Below, piece after piece: positions 53,158 to 61,948 of a stretch of 64,000 bases of DNA. Origin of the DNA: Bdellovibrionales bacterium (GTDB lineage Bacteria; Bdellovibrionota; Bacteriovoracia; Bacteriovoracales; Bacteriovoracaceae); the NCBI GenBank assembly GCA_018646675.1, contig JABGUH010000046.1:1-64000 (forward strand). Reading direction: 5' to 3'. Position 1 is the first letter of the stretch. The number at the start of each line of letters is the position of its first letter. Both the position numbers and the translations under genes were made by a program. Below the pieces are notes generated by a model that ran no database searches, was not told the DNA's origin, and was given only the letters and a program-made list of their open reading frames with translations.

Positions 53158-53826
53158 TTATTTCCCAATCAACTCAAAACGCGACTCAATCGTCATTTCA
53201 AGTTGGAGGTAGGGACCACTCTTACTCTCTTTTGAGACAAACTTTTCCATACCATCTACCGCCAACGGCTGCTTTTTAATTTTTACCTTAAGTTGGCTTG
53301 CCAGTTCGATTGCCCGAGAGAGAACTCGCTTTCCGCTTTCACGATAACAGTGCTTAATTGCCTTCTCTCTCTGTAGCGGGGATACATATTGCACCAACTG
53401 CTCATACTCAATTCCCCCATCTCGTGCAAAAGCTTGATAGAGATCGTCTAACTCGACGGTAGTGGGAATTTGCAATTGATAGCTGGCCTTTAGCTGATAC
53501 TCGGCCCCTTTTTTTAATAGTTGTTGCGCCAGTGGAGCGATCTGACTTTTGGGGCCACGTCCTTTACCAAGTCTCCAGATGAGATCTTTAATTCGCTTTT
53601 CCAGCGAACGTTTGACCCTCTTGGTACTACTCGCACTCTCACTCAAAGTGATCTCTAGCTGGTTAAAATCTGGGGCCACCACCTGCTGACAGTGATCAAT
53701 CACCCTTAATCCGTGAGGAGCAGAGGTCTTAATAATAACCTCTTGAGAGTTGGCCGCACTGGCACTAATTGATAACAGTAGTAGTAGTAGAGCGATCAAT
53801 GACGATCTAACTGCCTGATAATACAT
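53158..53826 (-). CDS. Exported SIMPL-like protein
   Basis: Signal peptide (1-24) and a mature domain that ends with the helix 'CYRESGKRVLSRAIELASQLKVKIKKQP' and 'YLQLEMTIESRFEL', similar to the SIMPL (DUF541) pattern in which a long helix 'A..kA..lA..lGv' packs on a beta-sheet. The match is only moderate. ATG 53826 has GGAGGAT upstream. Members of this family are periplasmic or envelope proteins of poorly known role. Confidence 0.55.
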   Translation of the reverse strand: MYYQAVRSSLIALLLLLLSISASAANSQEVIIKTSAPHGLRVIDHCQQVVAPDFNQLEITLSESASSTKRVKRSLEKRIKDLIWRLGKGRGPKSQIAPLAQQLLKKGAEYQLKASYQLQIPTTVELDDLYQAFARDGGIEYEQLVQYVSPLQREKAIKHCYRESGKRVLSRAIELASQLKVKIKKQPLAVDGMEKFVSKESKSGPYLQLEMTIESRFELIGK

Positions 53827-54026
53827 TATTTATCCTCCGCTAGGGCCTTCATCTGCTACCATTATCCTTCCTAAAGCAGTTTTCCTCAAGATGAGGTTAA
53901 TTGCTCCAATATCCTATAAAAAGTACCAACTTGGCATCTTTATTACGCGGTGCTCATGCCGCTATGCTAATCTCAAGCCAGATCAAATTTGAACAACTAC
54001 ACACTTAACTTTAGATGGAGCAACTT

Positions 54027-54308
54027 ATGAGTATAAACCTTCCAATTACGATAACATTGCTAATCATCACCGCAGCAGTCTCGTTTTTTTCCCCACCAGC
54101 AATTGGAACAGAGGGGCTAGAGGGAGGATCAACCTGCATTATCGTCTTGGACACGCAAAATAGAGAGAATATTATCTCTTGGGGGAGTAATGACGCCCAA
54201 GCGACAGATAATGCCTTTGGACTCTGTTATGAAAAATACGGTGAAGGTATCTGTAATCAAGTTAGTAAGCAGCAGATCTACTGTCGAACTAGTGGTGGGT
54301 GGTATTAA
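54027..54308 (+). CDS. Small exported Cys-containing protein
   Basis: 93 residues from ATG 54027, chosen since GGAG (54017-54020) lies six bases upstream; an in-frame ATG at 54015 lacks one. Signal peptide about 1-28. The mature domain has four Cys ('STCIIV', 'GLCYEK', 'GICNQV', 'IYCRTS'), enough for two disulfides, resembling short DUF4189-type domains. The function is unknown. Confidence 0.68.
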   Translation: MSINLPITITLLIITAAVSFFSPPAIGTEGLEGGSTCIIVLDTQNRENIISWGSNDAQATDNAFGLCYEKYGEGICNQVSKQQIYCRTSGGWY

Positions 54309-54322
54309 CCAGCAATTATCAC

Positions 54323-55333
54323 TTAGTAACGTAGCAGAGTACTACCCCAGGTAAAGCCACTTCCAAAAGCAGCAGTCATTACCAACATGCCAGGTTGAAG
54401 CTTACCAGCGGCAATCGCATCATTCATCCCAATCGGAATAGTGGCAGCAGTTGTATTTCCATACTTCATAATCGTATTAAAGACACGATCCTCACTGATA
54501 CCTAACTCTCTTGCCACCATGGAGTTTATTCTTAGATTTGCTTGATGAAATAAAAATAGATCAACTTGCGAGACATCCATCTGATTATATTCTAATGCCT
54601 CCATTACCGCCGCCACCATTGACTTGGTTGCATGAGCAAAAACCTTTTTTCCGTTCATGTAACCATAGTGAAGTCCATCATCCACCATCTGCCGATTTAA
54701 ACGATCCTCAAAATCTTCCGAGGTGCCAGGGGCCGCAATCCACAGCTCTTTAGCGAAGCGTCCATCTGCATGTAGATGGCTGGAGTAAATATGGGAGTCA
54801 CAACCTTTATCTTCTACCGGATGAGCACCAATCACAACTGCACCGGCCCCATCTCCAAACAGTACTGAAATATCCCTTCCCTTGGGACTCTTATCTAAAC
54901 CTTTAGAGTGTACCTCTGCACCGACTAGAAGTATCTTCCGATACTCTCCTGATTTGATATAGGTATTAGCAATCGAGAGTCCATAGATAAAACCTGTACA
55001 CTGCTGGCGAATATCTAAGGCTGGAACACCGGGTAATCCCAGCCGCTCCTGTAAAAAGCAGCCGGCACCGGGAAAATCATGATCAGGACTTAAAGTAGCA
55101 AAGATGATTAAATCGATTTCATCTTTACTAACCTGAGCTCTCTCTAAGGCGAGGAGCGAGGCTTGGTAGGCAAGTGCACTGGTTGACTCATGGTCCACCC
55201 AGCGCCGTTCTTCGATACCAGTTCTCTTGCGAATCCATTCGTCACTAGTATCCATTATCTTTTCAAGGTCAGAATTAGTTACGACCTTGGGAGGTAGATA
55301 GGCTCCTACCCCCTCAATTTTTGCACCAATCAC
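54323..55333 (-). CDS. fabH: Beta-ketoacyl-ACP synthase III
   Basis: Starts fatty-acid chains by condensing an acyl-CoA with malonyl-ACP. The catalytic triad can be read as Cys in 'RQQCTGFIYGL' (about 112), His in 'LFLFHQANLRI' (about 260) and Asn in 'KYGNTTAATIP' (about 290). 336 residues. GTG start with AGGAT seven bases upstream, overlapping the end of the RRM gene (10-bp gap). It stands away from other fab genes, so a paralogue for special acyl chains is possible. Confidence 0.93.
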   Translation of the reverse strand: MIGAKIEGVGAYLPPKVVTNSDLEKIMDTSDEWIRKRTGIEERRWVDHESTSALAYQASLLALERAQVSKDEIDLIIFATLSPDHDFPGAGCFLQERLGLPGVPALDIRQQCTGFIYGLSIANTYIKSGEYRKILLVGAEVHSKGLDKSPKGRDISVLFGDGAGAVVIGAHPVEDKGCDSHIYSSHLHADGRFAKELWIAAPGTSEDFEDRLNRQMVDDGLHYGYMNGKKVFAHATKSMVAAVMEALEYNQMDVSQVDLFLFHQANLRINSMVARELGISEDRVFNTIMKYGNTTAATIPIGMNDAIAAGKLQPGMLVMTAAFGSGFTWGSTLLRY

Positions 55334-55343
55334 CTAAGCGATC

Positions 55344-55628
55344 CTACATATTAGCATTTGTACCTTCGCGAGTGCTACGTGGAGGTGACTTGACGTTATC
55401 AACACGTAATGGGCGTCCCATAATCTCTTTGCCATTCATCTCGGCCAAAGCAGCATCTCCACTCTCGGTATCTGTCATCTCTATAAAACCAAAGCCCTTA
55501 GAACGACCACTCTGACGATCCATAATGACCCGAGCAGATACTACTTCACCAAAAGTGGCAAATAGCTCTTCCAAGGCTTGATCGCGAATTGAAAATGGTA
55601 GATTTCCTACATACAGTCTGCTTCCCAT
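55344..55628 (-). CDS. RRM-type RNA-binding protein
   Basis: A single RNA-recognition motif in 94 residues: RNP2 'RLYVGNL' at the N-terminus and RNP1 'KGFGFIEM' near 47-54, plus a short basic/disordered tail. This is the size of the cold-inducible bacterial Rbp proteins. ATG 55628 has AAGGAG six bases upstream; the frame runs farther upstream, but that sequence lacks domain character. Followed by fabH. Confidence 0.93.
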   Translation of the reverse strand: MGSRLYVGNLPFSIRDQALEELFATFGEVVSARVIMDRQSGRSKGFGFIEMTDTESGDAALAEMNGKEIMGRPLRVDNVKSPPRSTREGTNANM

Positions 55629-55847
55629 TATAATCTCCTTATAATTACAAAAAGAAAAGTGAATGCCGACAACGCCTATCCCCAGCGTTGAACCGTCAAA
55701 TGTAACCAAAAATGTAATTGAAAAATGGGTATAGCACGTTGAGCTGTTAGATTCCAGTACTCAATTCACAAGTTTTCTTGACAATAGTATTTGTTTGAAT
55801 ATGTTAATGACACATGAAATAGGGCACTTTCGTGTTGGCGGCGAGCG

Positions 55848-56438
55848 TTAAAAACGGCGATTTGGATCACCTGCTGGCCGGTGAATAAAAGTTCCAGTGA
55901 CAACTTTCCTGCGCAGATAGAATAGCTCCCCAATTAGAAAGATCAAAAATGCCAGGTAGAAGCCTGCTGTTTTATAAAAAAGCCATTGATCGGTCGATAA
56001 CTTCCAAGCTACCCATCCCATCCAAAAACCATAAAGCAGTATAAAAAAAGATAAATGTAACTCCATCGTTTGCAAAAGATTTTTAGGTGGAGGATGACGA
56101 TTAAGATCATGCGCCATCTCAACTAATAACCCGTTGCCTCTGTAAATTCGATAGAACAAAAAGCTAGAAATTATAATTCCAGTAAAGAATGGCTGGAGAC
56201 GAAACCATAATCCCTCATCATCCATTAATGCCATTACCCCTAAGATAAGAATAATCATAGCGTTAAACTTAGAGAGAGTGTGAAGATGAGAGGTTACGAC
56301 TCTCTCCACTAATAGTTCAATCAGTGCTAAGGCCACCCCTCCAGCAACTGCAATCCTAACCGGATAGTTTGCCTCTAGATACCAGTAAGCAACTGCGGGT
56401 AGAAACGAAATGAGAAAAAAGTGACGATTGGATTTCAT
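55848..56438 (-). CDS. YciB/septation-protein-A-like membrane protein
   Basis: About five membrane segments in 196 residues. The part 'MIILILGVMALMDDEGLWFRLQPFFTGIIISSFLFY' follows the YciB/IspZ pattern (short loop with acidic residues, then W-x-x-L-x-P before the next helix), and the C-terminal half 'WMGWVAWKLSTDQWLFYKTAGFYLAFLIF' is compatible. YciB is linked to envelope synthesis at the septum. The match is moderate. Confidence 0.6.
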   Translation of the reverse strand: MKSNRHFFLISFLPAVAYWYLEANYPVRIAVAGGVALALIELLVERVVTSHLHTLSKFNAMIILILGVMALMDDEGLWFRLQPFFTGIIISSFLFYRIYRGNGLLVEMAHDLNRHPPPKNLLQTMELHLSFFILLYGFWMGWVAWKLSTDQWLFYKTAGFYLAFLIFLIGELFYLRRKVVTGTFIHRPAGDPNRRF

Positions 56439-56469
56439 CTAGAATAAAAAGTACTCGGAATGCACTAAA

Positions 56470-57054
56470 TTAGGAAGCTTTTTTCCCCTCGATATGTCTG
56501 TACCCCGAAAGAGATTTGCACTGTTGGTAGTAGGAGTTGCGAATCTCGTCAGTTCCCAATATCTCGATCTGATCCTTCATAGTAATCAACCAACTACAGA
56601 GCCGATCAGAGAGTTCAACTGTCGCTGACCAGATCATCTCTCCATGAAGATTAAAAACAGTGTTGGGAGAGACAAAGTGGTGATAAGGGGGAGTTAGCAG
56701 AGGAAGAGGCCCATTTATCATTGCATCATGATTAAACTTAACCACAAGACGATGCTCATTTCCACTTAATCTACGCACCAAGCTTATCATGCCATCAACT
56801 TCCAAATTGGTATAATTTGGACGATAGCTTATCTCTTCAAGCTCTACCACCTTATCAATTATCTCTATCGAGTAGTAAGCGAGTGCTCCTTGCCGACAAC
56901 TCTCTCCGACCAAGGAGAGTCTCCCCTCAATAATTGTAACTCGATGTGGATAGATCTCCATTACTTTGCCACCATCTAACGTAATTCCAACTGCCCGGTG
57001 GGCAACAATGGCTTTTTGAATAATTGTAATCAGTGGTTCTATTAACAAAATCAC
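56470..57054 (-). CDS. WYL-domain protein lacking an HTH
   Basis: 194 residues. The first half matches the WYL fold ('IIQKAIVAHRAVGITLDGG', 'MEIYPHRVTIIEGRLSLVGES', 'YYSIEIIDKVVELE') and the second resembles the WCX extension ('MIWSATVELSDRLCSWLITMKDQIEILGTDEIRNSYYQQC'). WYL proteins usually bind nucleic-acid ligands and start with a winged HTH, which is missing here. The start is GTG with a poor site. It is 31 bp upstream of the yciB-like gene. Confidence 0.7.
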   Translation of the reverse strand: MILLIEPLITIIQKAIVAHRAVGITLDGGKVMEIYPHRVTIIEGRLSLVGESCRQGALAYYSIEIIDKVVELEEISYRPNYTNLEVDGMISLVRRLSGNEHRLVVKFNHDAMINGPLPLLTPPYHHFVSPNTVFNLHGEMIWSATVELSDRLCSWLITMKDQIEILGTDEIRNSYYQQCKSLSGYRHIEGKKAS

Positions 57055-57239
57055 CTCTCACTCTATGGCCCCATCGACCATCTAGGTAAGATTAAACAAC
57101 TAACCTGCAATTACTATATTGATCGGTCCAGGCATGGCAAAACTTGAGTAAAATAGTACAGAATCTCCACTTGAGATAGGCGTAAGCTATTGATACTGAG
57201 TAGTTGTCTCCTGTACGCCGTGGCGGTACACTATTAGAT

Positions 57240-57737
57240 ATGATCGTCAACTCTCTCTTAAAAAAGCCAATTTTGATTATTGGTATTCTCTTGATGGTAA
57301 TCTTTATCTTTGATTTAAGACGCCGAGGGATATTCTTTGGACGATATCAAAAGCTAAAAGCGACCTCATGCAACTCTGTCCTCGTAATGCTTAACAGACG
57401 AACTCCTGACACATGGAAGAATAGCTGTAAGGAGAGTACTCTAACTGTGGCGATCCAACTTACCCTGCCCCCCAAGATAAAAAATGCCAAAGATCAGGTG
57501 CTACGGCAGTATCTCTATCGAGAACTGGCCAATAACCTAATCAAAATTGCCAAAAATTCTTTGAATGAATCACTAGAGCGTACATTTTCTGTTCATGTTA
57601 AACAGCGTAGCCAACGGATGGATATTGATGCCGTAACCGAGGGGCGTTTTATCGCCAAGCTGGCAACTATCTCTGACCCTAAATTTATTGCAGAACACTT
57701 AAAAAATACCGTCCATATTAAAGAGCGCCCCAAATAG
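57240..57737 (+). CDS. Membrane-anchored protein of unknown function
   Basis: One N-terminal membrane segment ('PILIIGILLMVIFIF') followed by a polar domain of about 135 residues with no recognised family. An in-frame TTG at 57204 would add 12 residues; neither start has a clear ribosome site. Its last 39 bases overlap the end of the convergent rluA-like gene, so both ends are constrained. Confidence 0.6.
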   Translation: MIVNSLLKKPILIIGILLMVIFIFDLRRRGIFFGRYQKLKATSCNSVLVMLNRRTPDTWKNSCKESTLTVAIQLTLPPKIKNAKDQVLRQYLYRELANNLIKIAKNSLNESLERTFSVHVKQRSQRMDIDAVTEGRFIAKLATISDPKFIAEHLKNTVHIKERPK

Positions 57738-58625
57738 TGAAGCCGTCGCATCTTTTAGTTCGATCTCCCCATCTGGCAGTTGTAAGCGATAGCAATAGCT
57801 ATGCAGAAATACCCGGGATGAATTCGGGTCAGCGATACCTCCGTAGAGCGTATCCCCAACAATCGGATGCCCCAAAAAAGCCAATTGGGCCCTGATCTGA
57901 TGACGTAAACCACTCAACAGTCTGACCTTGACTAATGAACGATTAGTTAACGAATCGTACTTTAACAGAGAGAGAGCAAGCCATCCCTCTTTTGCCCCGG
58001 CAGTATTGACGGAAGATACCTTGACCTTCCTGCCCTTGGGACCGGATGAAAGAAAATAGTGACACTGATCTCCTTGATTGACTAACTCCCCTTCTACAAT
58101 TGCTAGATATATCTTCTCCTTCACCATTAAGGAAAAATTATTACGTAAAGCTTGGTGCAACTTCTCATGTTTGATTAAAATCAGGACGCCTGAAGTAACA
58201 AAGTCGAGCCGGTTAAGTAGTCCTCTCTCCATTGAGCTACTACAAATTTGCAGAACCTGCTTGGAATTTTTAGGATCAGAGCATCGCAACCAACTAAGGC
58301 AGTTATCATACTCTAAATAGTTCAAGGGGTGGGAGTGTAGATTATATGGCTTGGATATTGCCATCAAATCGTTGTTTTCAAATAATACCTCAATTGGTGG
58401 CCCACTATATGAAGGTGCTATTTGTAGATGGTTCAACAAGTTAAGAGGGAGAGTTACTACTTGCCGCGCTTTGAGCGGAGCAGTTAGCAAATTGGAAGAA
58501 AGATGCGACCGCTTTACCTTTGCTCGGCTCAAAGATAGTACCTGGCGGCACATCAGAAGAAAATTATCATAGCTATCCAATAGTGAGAATTGACCAACAG
58601 CAGAAGGTGATCTATCGAGAGTCAA
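57699..58625 (-). CDS. RluA-family pseudouridine synthase, divergent
   Basis: Isomerises uridine in rRNA or tRNA. The catalytic-Asp motif is 'GLLNRLDFVTSG', where the usual His-Arg-Leu-Asp is Asn-Arg-Leu-Asp but the Asp is kept. A second family motif is 'LLSGLRHQIRAQLAFLGHPIVGDTLYGG', intact. The N-terminal 75 residues may be a reduced S4-like domain. Start TTG, overlapping the motB stop by 14 bp. The RNA target is unknown. Confidence 0.85.
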   Translation of the reverse strand: MTLDRSPSAVGQFSLLDSYDNFLLMCRQVLSLSRAKVKRSHLSSNLLTAPLKARQVVTLPLNLLNHLQIAPSYSGPPIEVLFENNDLMAISKPYNLHSHPLNYLEYDNCLSWLRCSDPKNSKQVLQICSSSMERGLLNRLDFVTSGVLILIKHEKLHQALRNNFSLMVKEKIYLAIVEGELVNQGDQCHYFLSSGPKGRKVKVSSVNTAGAKEGWLALSLLKYDSLTNRSLVKVRLLSGLRHQIRAQLAFLGHPIVGDTLYGGIADPNSSRVFLHSYCYRLQLPDGEIELKDATASLFGALFNMDGIF

Positions 58626-59463
58626 CCTTATGGCCTTTGGTCCTTAGATCTGTCTTGCGTAGTAAAAATTCAACCCGCTGATGCTTCCAAGTTGGAAGCT
58701 TGGAGGTAAACCCCTTCTTTCCATCCGGCCGAGTATCACCATAAAATGCAGTGGTAATATGATCTGCCCTGACGCCACGTTTGATCATCGATTTAGTTAC
58801 CTCTGCGGCCCGCATAGATGAGAGAGTAAATGGATCTTGTCCCGTTTTCCCCTTCTCACCTCGTGCGGCATGGCCTTCAACAAAGACGGTCCAATTTTTA
58901 CCTTTGAGCAGCTTAATCATCTTGGTTAATACCTCGACTGAGACCTTGGAGATGGTAGTCCTACCGGATTGAAAATATATTTTATCCTTAAAACGAACTT
59001 TTATCCCCTCCGGCATCTCATAGATATCAACTGATTCACTCAAACCAAATTCAGAGACATCATTTTTCATTTGCTCCAGCTCTTCCTGAGAAGAGCGGTT
59101 GATCTCCCGCTTATCCAGCATTCCTTCCATGGTTAAAAACTCAATCGGAAATGGCTTGATTGGACTTTGACTCTCAATCATACTCGGTGAATCATCAGGT
59201 GACTTCCCTCTTTCGATTACCTTGCCTTGCTTAAAAACATTTCCTCCGAAAGCATTACGAATGGATCCAAGTGCTGCTTCATATTTGGCCGTCTCAGTCT
59301 TGGCAAATGAGAGTAGAAGAACAAAGAAAGTTAATAGTAATGTCACCAGATCGGCGAAGGTCGCCATCCATCCAGGCAGCCCCGGAGGACAGTCGGGACA
59401 CTTGGTCGGTGGCGCCGATTCTGCTGGTGGTGGATCTTTTTTACCTTTTTTGTCATCTGCCAT
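58612..59463 (-). CDS. motB: Flagellar stator protein MotB (PomB-like)
   Basis: The stator B subunit with ion-carrying Asp38 in 'MATFADLVTLLLTFFVLLLSF'. The preceding 'KCPDCPPGLPGW' resembles the sodium-type PomB. The C-terminal OmpA-like peptidoglycan-binding domain shows 'VFVEGHAARGEKG' and 'LSSMRAAEVTKSMIKRGV'. 283 residues. 28 bp after motA. Confidence 0.95.
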   Translation of the reverse strand: MADDKKGKKDPPPAESAPPTKCPDCPPGLPGWMATFADLVTLLLTFFVLLLSFAKTETAKYEAALGSIRNAFGGNVFKQGKVIERGKSPDDSPSMIESQSPIKPFPIEFLTMEGMLDKREINRSSQEELEQMKNDVSEFGLSESVDIYEMPEGIKVRFKDKIYFQSGRTTISKVSVEVLTKMIKLLKGKNWTVFVEGHAARGEKGKTGQDPFTLSSMRAAEVTKSMIKRGVRADHITTAFYGDTRPDGKKGFTSKLPTWKHQRVEFLLRKTDLRTKGHKVDSR

Positions 59464-59491
59464 TCTAGCACTACCTCAAAGATATATGGCT

Positions 59492-60271
59492 TTACTCTTC
59501 GCCGCCGCCACCGCCATCATCACCACCGCCACGTTCAGCTGGTGGTAGAAATGAGTTAAGTTTCTCTTGAATAAGTCGTGGGTTCTCGCCAGCAACAATC
59601 CCCAAGGTTCCCGCAATGATAATATTCATTTTAGTTACCTCCATTCCAGAGCGAATTTCAATCTTTGCCTTAACTGGAATGGCGAAGGCGTTAGCGATAA
59701 CCGCACCATAGAATGTTGTCAACAGGGCAACGGCCATGGCTGGACCAATCGCCGAAGGATCTGAAAGGTTCTGAAGCATCTGTACCAGTCCAATCAGAGT
59801 TCCAATCATACCAAAGGCGGGACCACTCTCCCCGATTCCATCCATTATACCAATTCCAAACTTATGGCGCACTTCCATGGCATCAATCTCTAATTGTAAA
59901 ATGGATTGAATAACTTCAGGCGGACGGTTGTCCGCGGCCAGAGTCATCGCCTTTTTTAGAAAAACATCATCAATCGGCACCTTCTCTAAGGCAAAGATCG
60001 ACTCCTTTCTGGCAGTATCAGCCAACTTGCGAATCTCTTCAATAGTTGCTGCAGGATCAGATGGTGTAAAGAAGATGGCCTTCATTACATAGCTGGCTAG
60101 TTTGGTGACCGTCTCAATTGGCCAACGTAGAAAGGTAACGCCAATTACTCCCAAGCCAACGACCAATAGAGATGGAATATCAACAAAGATACCAACATCT
60201 CCACCAACTGCAATAGCGCCAATGATTGCGCCAAAGGCAAGTGCTAAACCAATGACTGAGCCTATATCCAT
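59492..60271 (-). CDS. motA: Flagellar stator protein MotA (PomA-like)
   Basis: Four-helix stator subunit that couples ion flow to torque. 'MDIGSVIGLALAFGAIIGAI' and 'GPAFGMIGTLIGLVQMLQNLSDPSAIGPAMAVALLTTFYGAVIANAF' are typical of the short PomA-like class (259 residues), which is often sodium-driven. The C-terminus is a Gly/Asp/Glu-rich tail. AAGGGAC lies upstream of ATG. It heads motA-motB-rluA-like. Confidence 0.95.
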   Translation of the reverse strand: MDIGSVIGLALAFGAIIGAIAVGGDVGIFVDIPSLLVVGLGVIGVTFLRWPIETVTKLASYVMKAIFFTPSDPAATIEEIRKLADTARKESIFALEKVPIDDVFLKKAMTLAADNRPPEVIQSILQLEIDAMEVRHKFGIGIMDGIGESGPAFGMIGTLIGLVQMLQNLSDPSAIGPAMAVALLTTFYGAVIANAFAIPVKAKIEIRSGMEVTKMNIIIAGTLGIVAGENPRLIQEKLNSFLPPAERGGGDDGGGGGEE

Positions 60272-60425
60272 AAGAATAGTCCCTTAAAAACTGTTTAGGT
60301 TGTTACTCCAAGTATCGGAAATTTAAGTCACTGCTTGACTATTATTAAGTTAAATAGTGGTATTTAGGCAATTTCGTCCCAATTGGAATAGTCAACCTTC
60401 AAAAATTACATGTGATTTCAGCTGA

Positions 60426-61307
60426 TTAGATAATACCCGATGGTATCTCTACACTATCACTTACCGCACTATCTTTGGATAAGATCTCCTTAATTGTGTG
60501 GAAAATGGAGGACTGAACTTCGACTGCGTCATCGATATCAATATGCTCTTCTGGCCGTAAATAATTTACGACATCACTTTTCTCAAAATCACGGGCCATA
60601 TTGGGGCCATCATTAAACCATAGGTCACGGTCTGTAATAAAATTCATATTTTTTTGAACATTGGGAGGAATAATATCATTATCAAATCCAACCGAGTCCA
60701 GGGTAACAAGTAGATCAATCTTCCTGAACCCTCCCTCAATAGAGTTAAGGCGGTTGGCCAAACTTACTGCGGCATCTCCTCCAAAACTGTGACCAACAAT
60801 AATCAGAGGCTCCTCATTTGGTATCAGTAATATTTTGGATAGTATTTCATCCTCTTGATGCCAACTAAACTGCTGGGAGTTATCAAACTTCTCCCCCATT
60901 CGTTTCATCGCAGAGTCATCACCGCTTAAACTCTTAAAACTAAATCCACTAATAAAAAATGGTCCCCCAGCCTTTTGCATCTTATCAGTGGTTGCAGGGG
61001 GTGATGCGGTGGCACTGGCGGTCGAAGCAATCGCTCTGCCGGCAACCTGACTGGCCATCTTCGTGGCATTTTTAAGTGAATCTTTAGATGCTGCTGCGAC
61101 CACCACCTGTTTTGCCTGATCTAATGTTTCAGCTACAACCCGTGTTACCCCTTTGGCCACGGTTTTATTTAAAGCAACGGTCTGACTTATTGGATTATTG
61201 CTAGCAGTGGTTTTAGCTGCTGTAGCTGGCTTACTCTCACTCTTTGGTGATTTGTGTCTCTTCAGATAATCATCACGGCTTGAATACCGCACCAAACTAC
61301 TCTGCAT
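60426..61307 (-). CDS. Alpha/beta-hydrolase with disordered N-terminus
   Basis: Residues 1-112 are Ala/Lys/Thr/Ser-rich and probably disordered or helical, without signal peptide. From 115 on an alpha/beta-hydrolase-like domain appears: nucleophile elbow 'IIVGHSFGGDAA' (S174) and 'VTLDSVGF' (possible acid D204). 'EEHIDI' supplies a candidate His. It looks like a lipase/esterase-type fold. Gene 87 bp after the cytochrome-like gene and 154 bp before motA; no functional link is clear. A secreted effector with a non-classical N-terminal signal is one possibility. Confidence 0.7.
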   Translation of the reverse strand: MQSSLVRYSSRDDYLKRHKSPKSESKPATAAKTTASNNPISQTVALNKTVAKGVTRVVAETLDQAKQVVVAAASKDSLKNATKMASQVAGRAIASTASATASPPATTDKMQKAGGPFFISGFSFKSLSGDDSAMKRMGEKFDNSQQFSWHQEDEILSKILLIPNEEPLIIVGHSFGGDAAVSLANRLNSIEGGFRKIDLLVTLDSVGFDNDIIPPNVQKNMNFITDRDLWFNDGPNMARDFEKSDVVNYLRPEEHIDIDDAVEVQSSIFHTIKEILSKDSAVSDSVEIPSGII

Positions 61308-61394
61308 AGATTACATTATATAACAATTATGGAAGAGATTGCTGCAGCGGAGAAAAATTCCCTCTGGTCAGGAGCAGAAGGTCCTTATCAGTAG

Positions 61395-61934
61395 CTAAAG
61401 TCTCTGTTGGCGTCTGCGAATAGTCTCCATGGAAATATCACTCATCAAAATCGGTCTCTTTCGGAGTGAGTAGTGGCGGTGATATTTAAGTAGCGACCGC
61501 ACATAGCTATAATTTAGCCGGTAGCTAGAAACTCCCCGAGCATGAATAATTAACGAGCCAACTACCATTACTCCTAGCATTAGATGAAGGTAAGACAATA
61601 TACTACGTAAGAAATCTCCAGTAATAACTAAAAGTAGATCCCCTGAAAATATCAAAGCGACCAAAAATATTGTCAGGGCCACTCCTCCTATTCTTCTAAG
61701 TTTTCCCTTCTTAATGTTTAGAAAAATATGTTGCCTAAGAATGTAGCCAATTGCCAAAGTGAGTAGAGGCGTTATCATGATATGTAACGCTTTGGCACTG
61801 CTCAAAAGAGGATGAGATTCAACTCCCCACTCACTTTTTACTTTGAAATAGTTATCAATAATAAAAATGGGGACGCCGGAAACCGCTGCCGCCAACACTG
61901 CACCTACAACAATTTTACGGTCTCCAGCGATCAC
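61395..61934 (-). CDS. Four-helix membrane cytochrome-like protein
   Basis: 179 residues with four membrane segments (about 7-26, 45-66, 82-106, 112-132). His residues lie in and beside the helices ('ESHPLLSSAKALHIM', 'LRQHIF', 'YLHLMLG', 'LIIHARG'), the arrangement of b-type haem binding in DUF4405/cytochrome-b561-like proteins. Its start is 14 bp after the FMN-binding protein gene, which supports an electron-transfer role. Haem binding is inferred, not shown. Confidence 0.65.
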   Translation of the reverse strand: MIAGDRKIVVGAVLAAAVSGVPIFIIDNYFKVKSEWGVESHPLLSSAKALHIMITPLLTLAIGYILRQHIFLNIKKGKLRRIGGVALTIFLVALIFSGDLLLVITGDFLRSILSYLHLMLGVMVVGSLIIHARGVSSYRLNYSYVRSLLKYHRHYSLRKRPILMSDISMETIRRRQQRL

Positions 61935-61948
61935 GTTGCTATGTCATG

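Noticed and set aside
55778..55806. TTGACA and an AT-rich hexamer on the plus strand upstream of the RRM gene
   Set aside because: No plus-strand gene follows before 57240 and the -10 match is poor; an antisense RNA is possible but unsupported.
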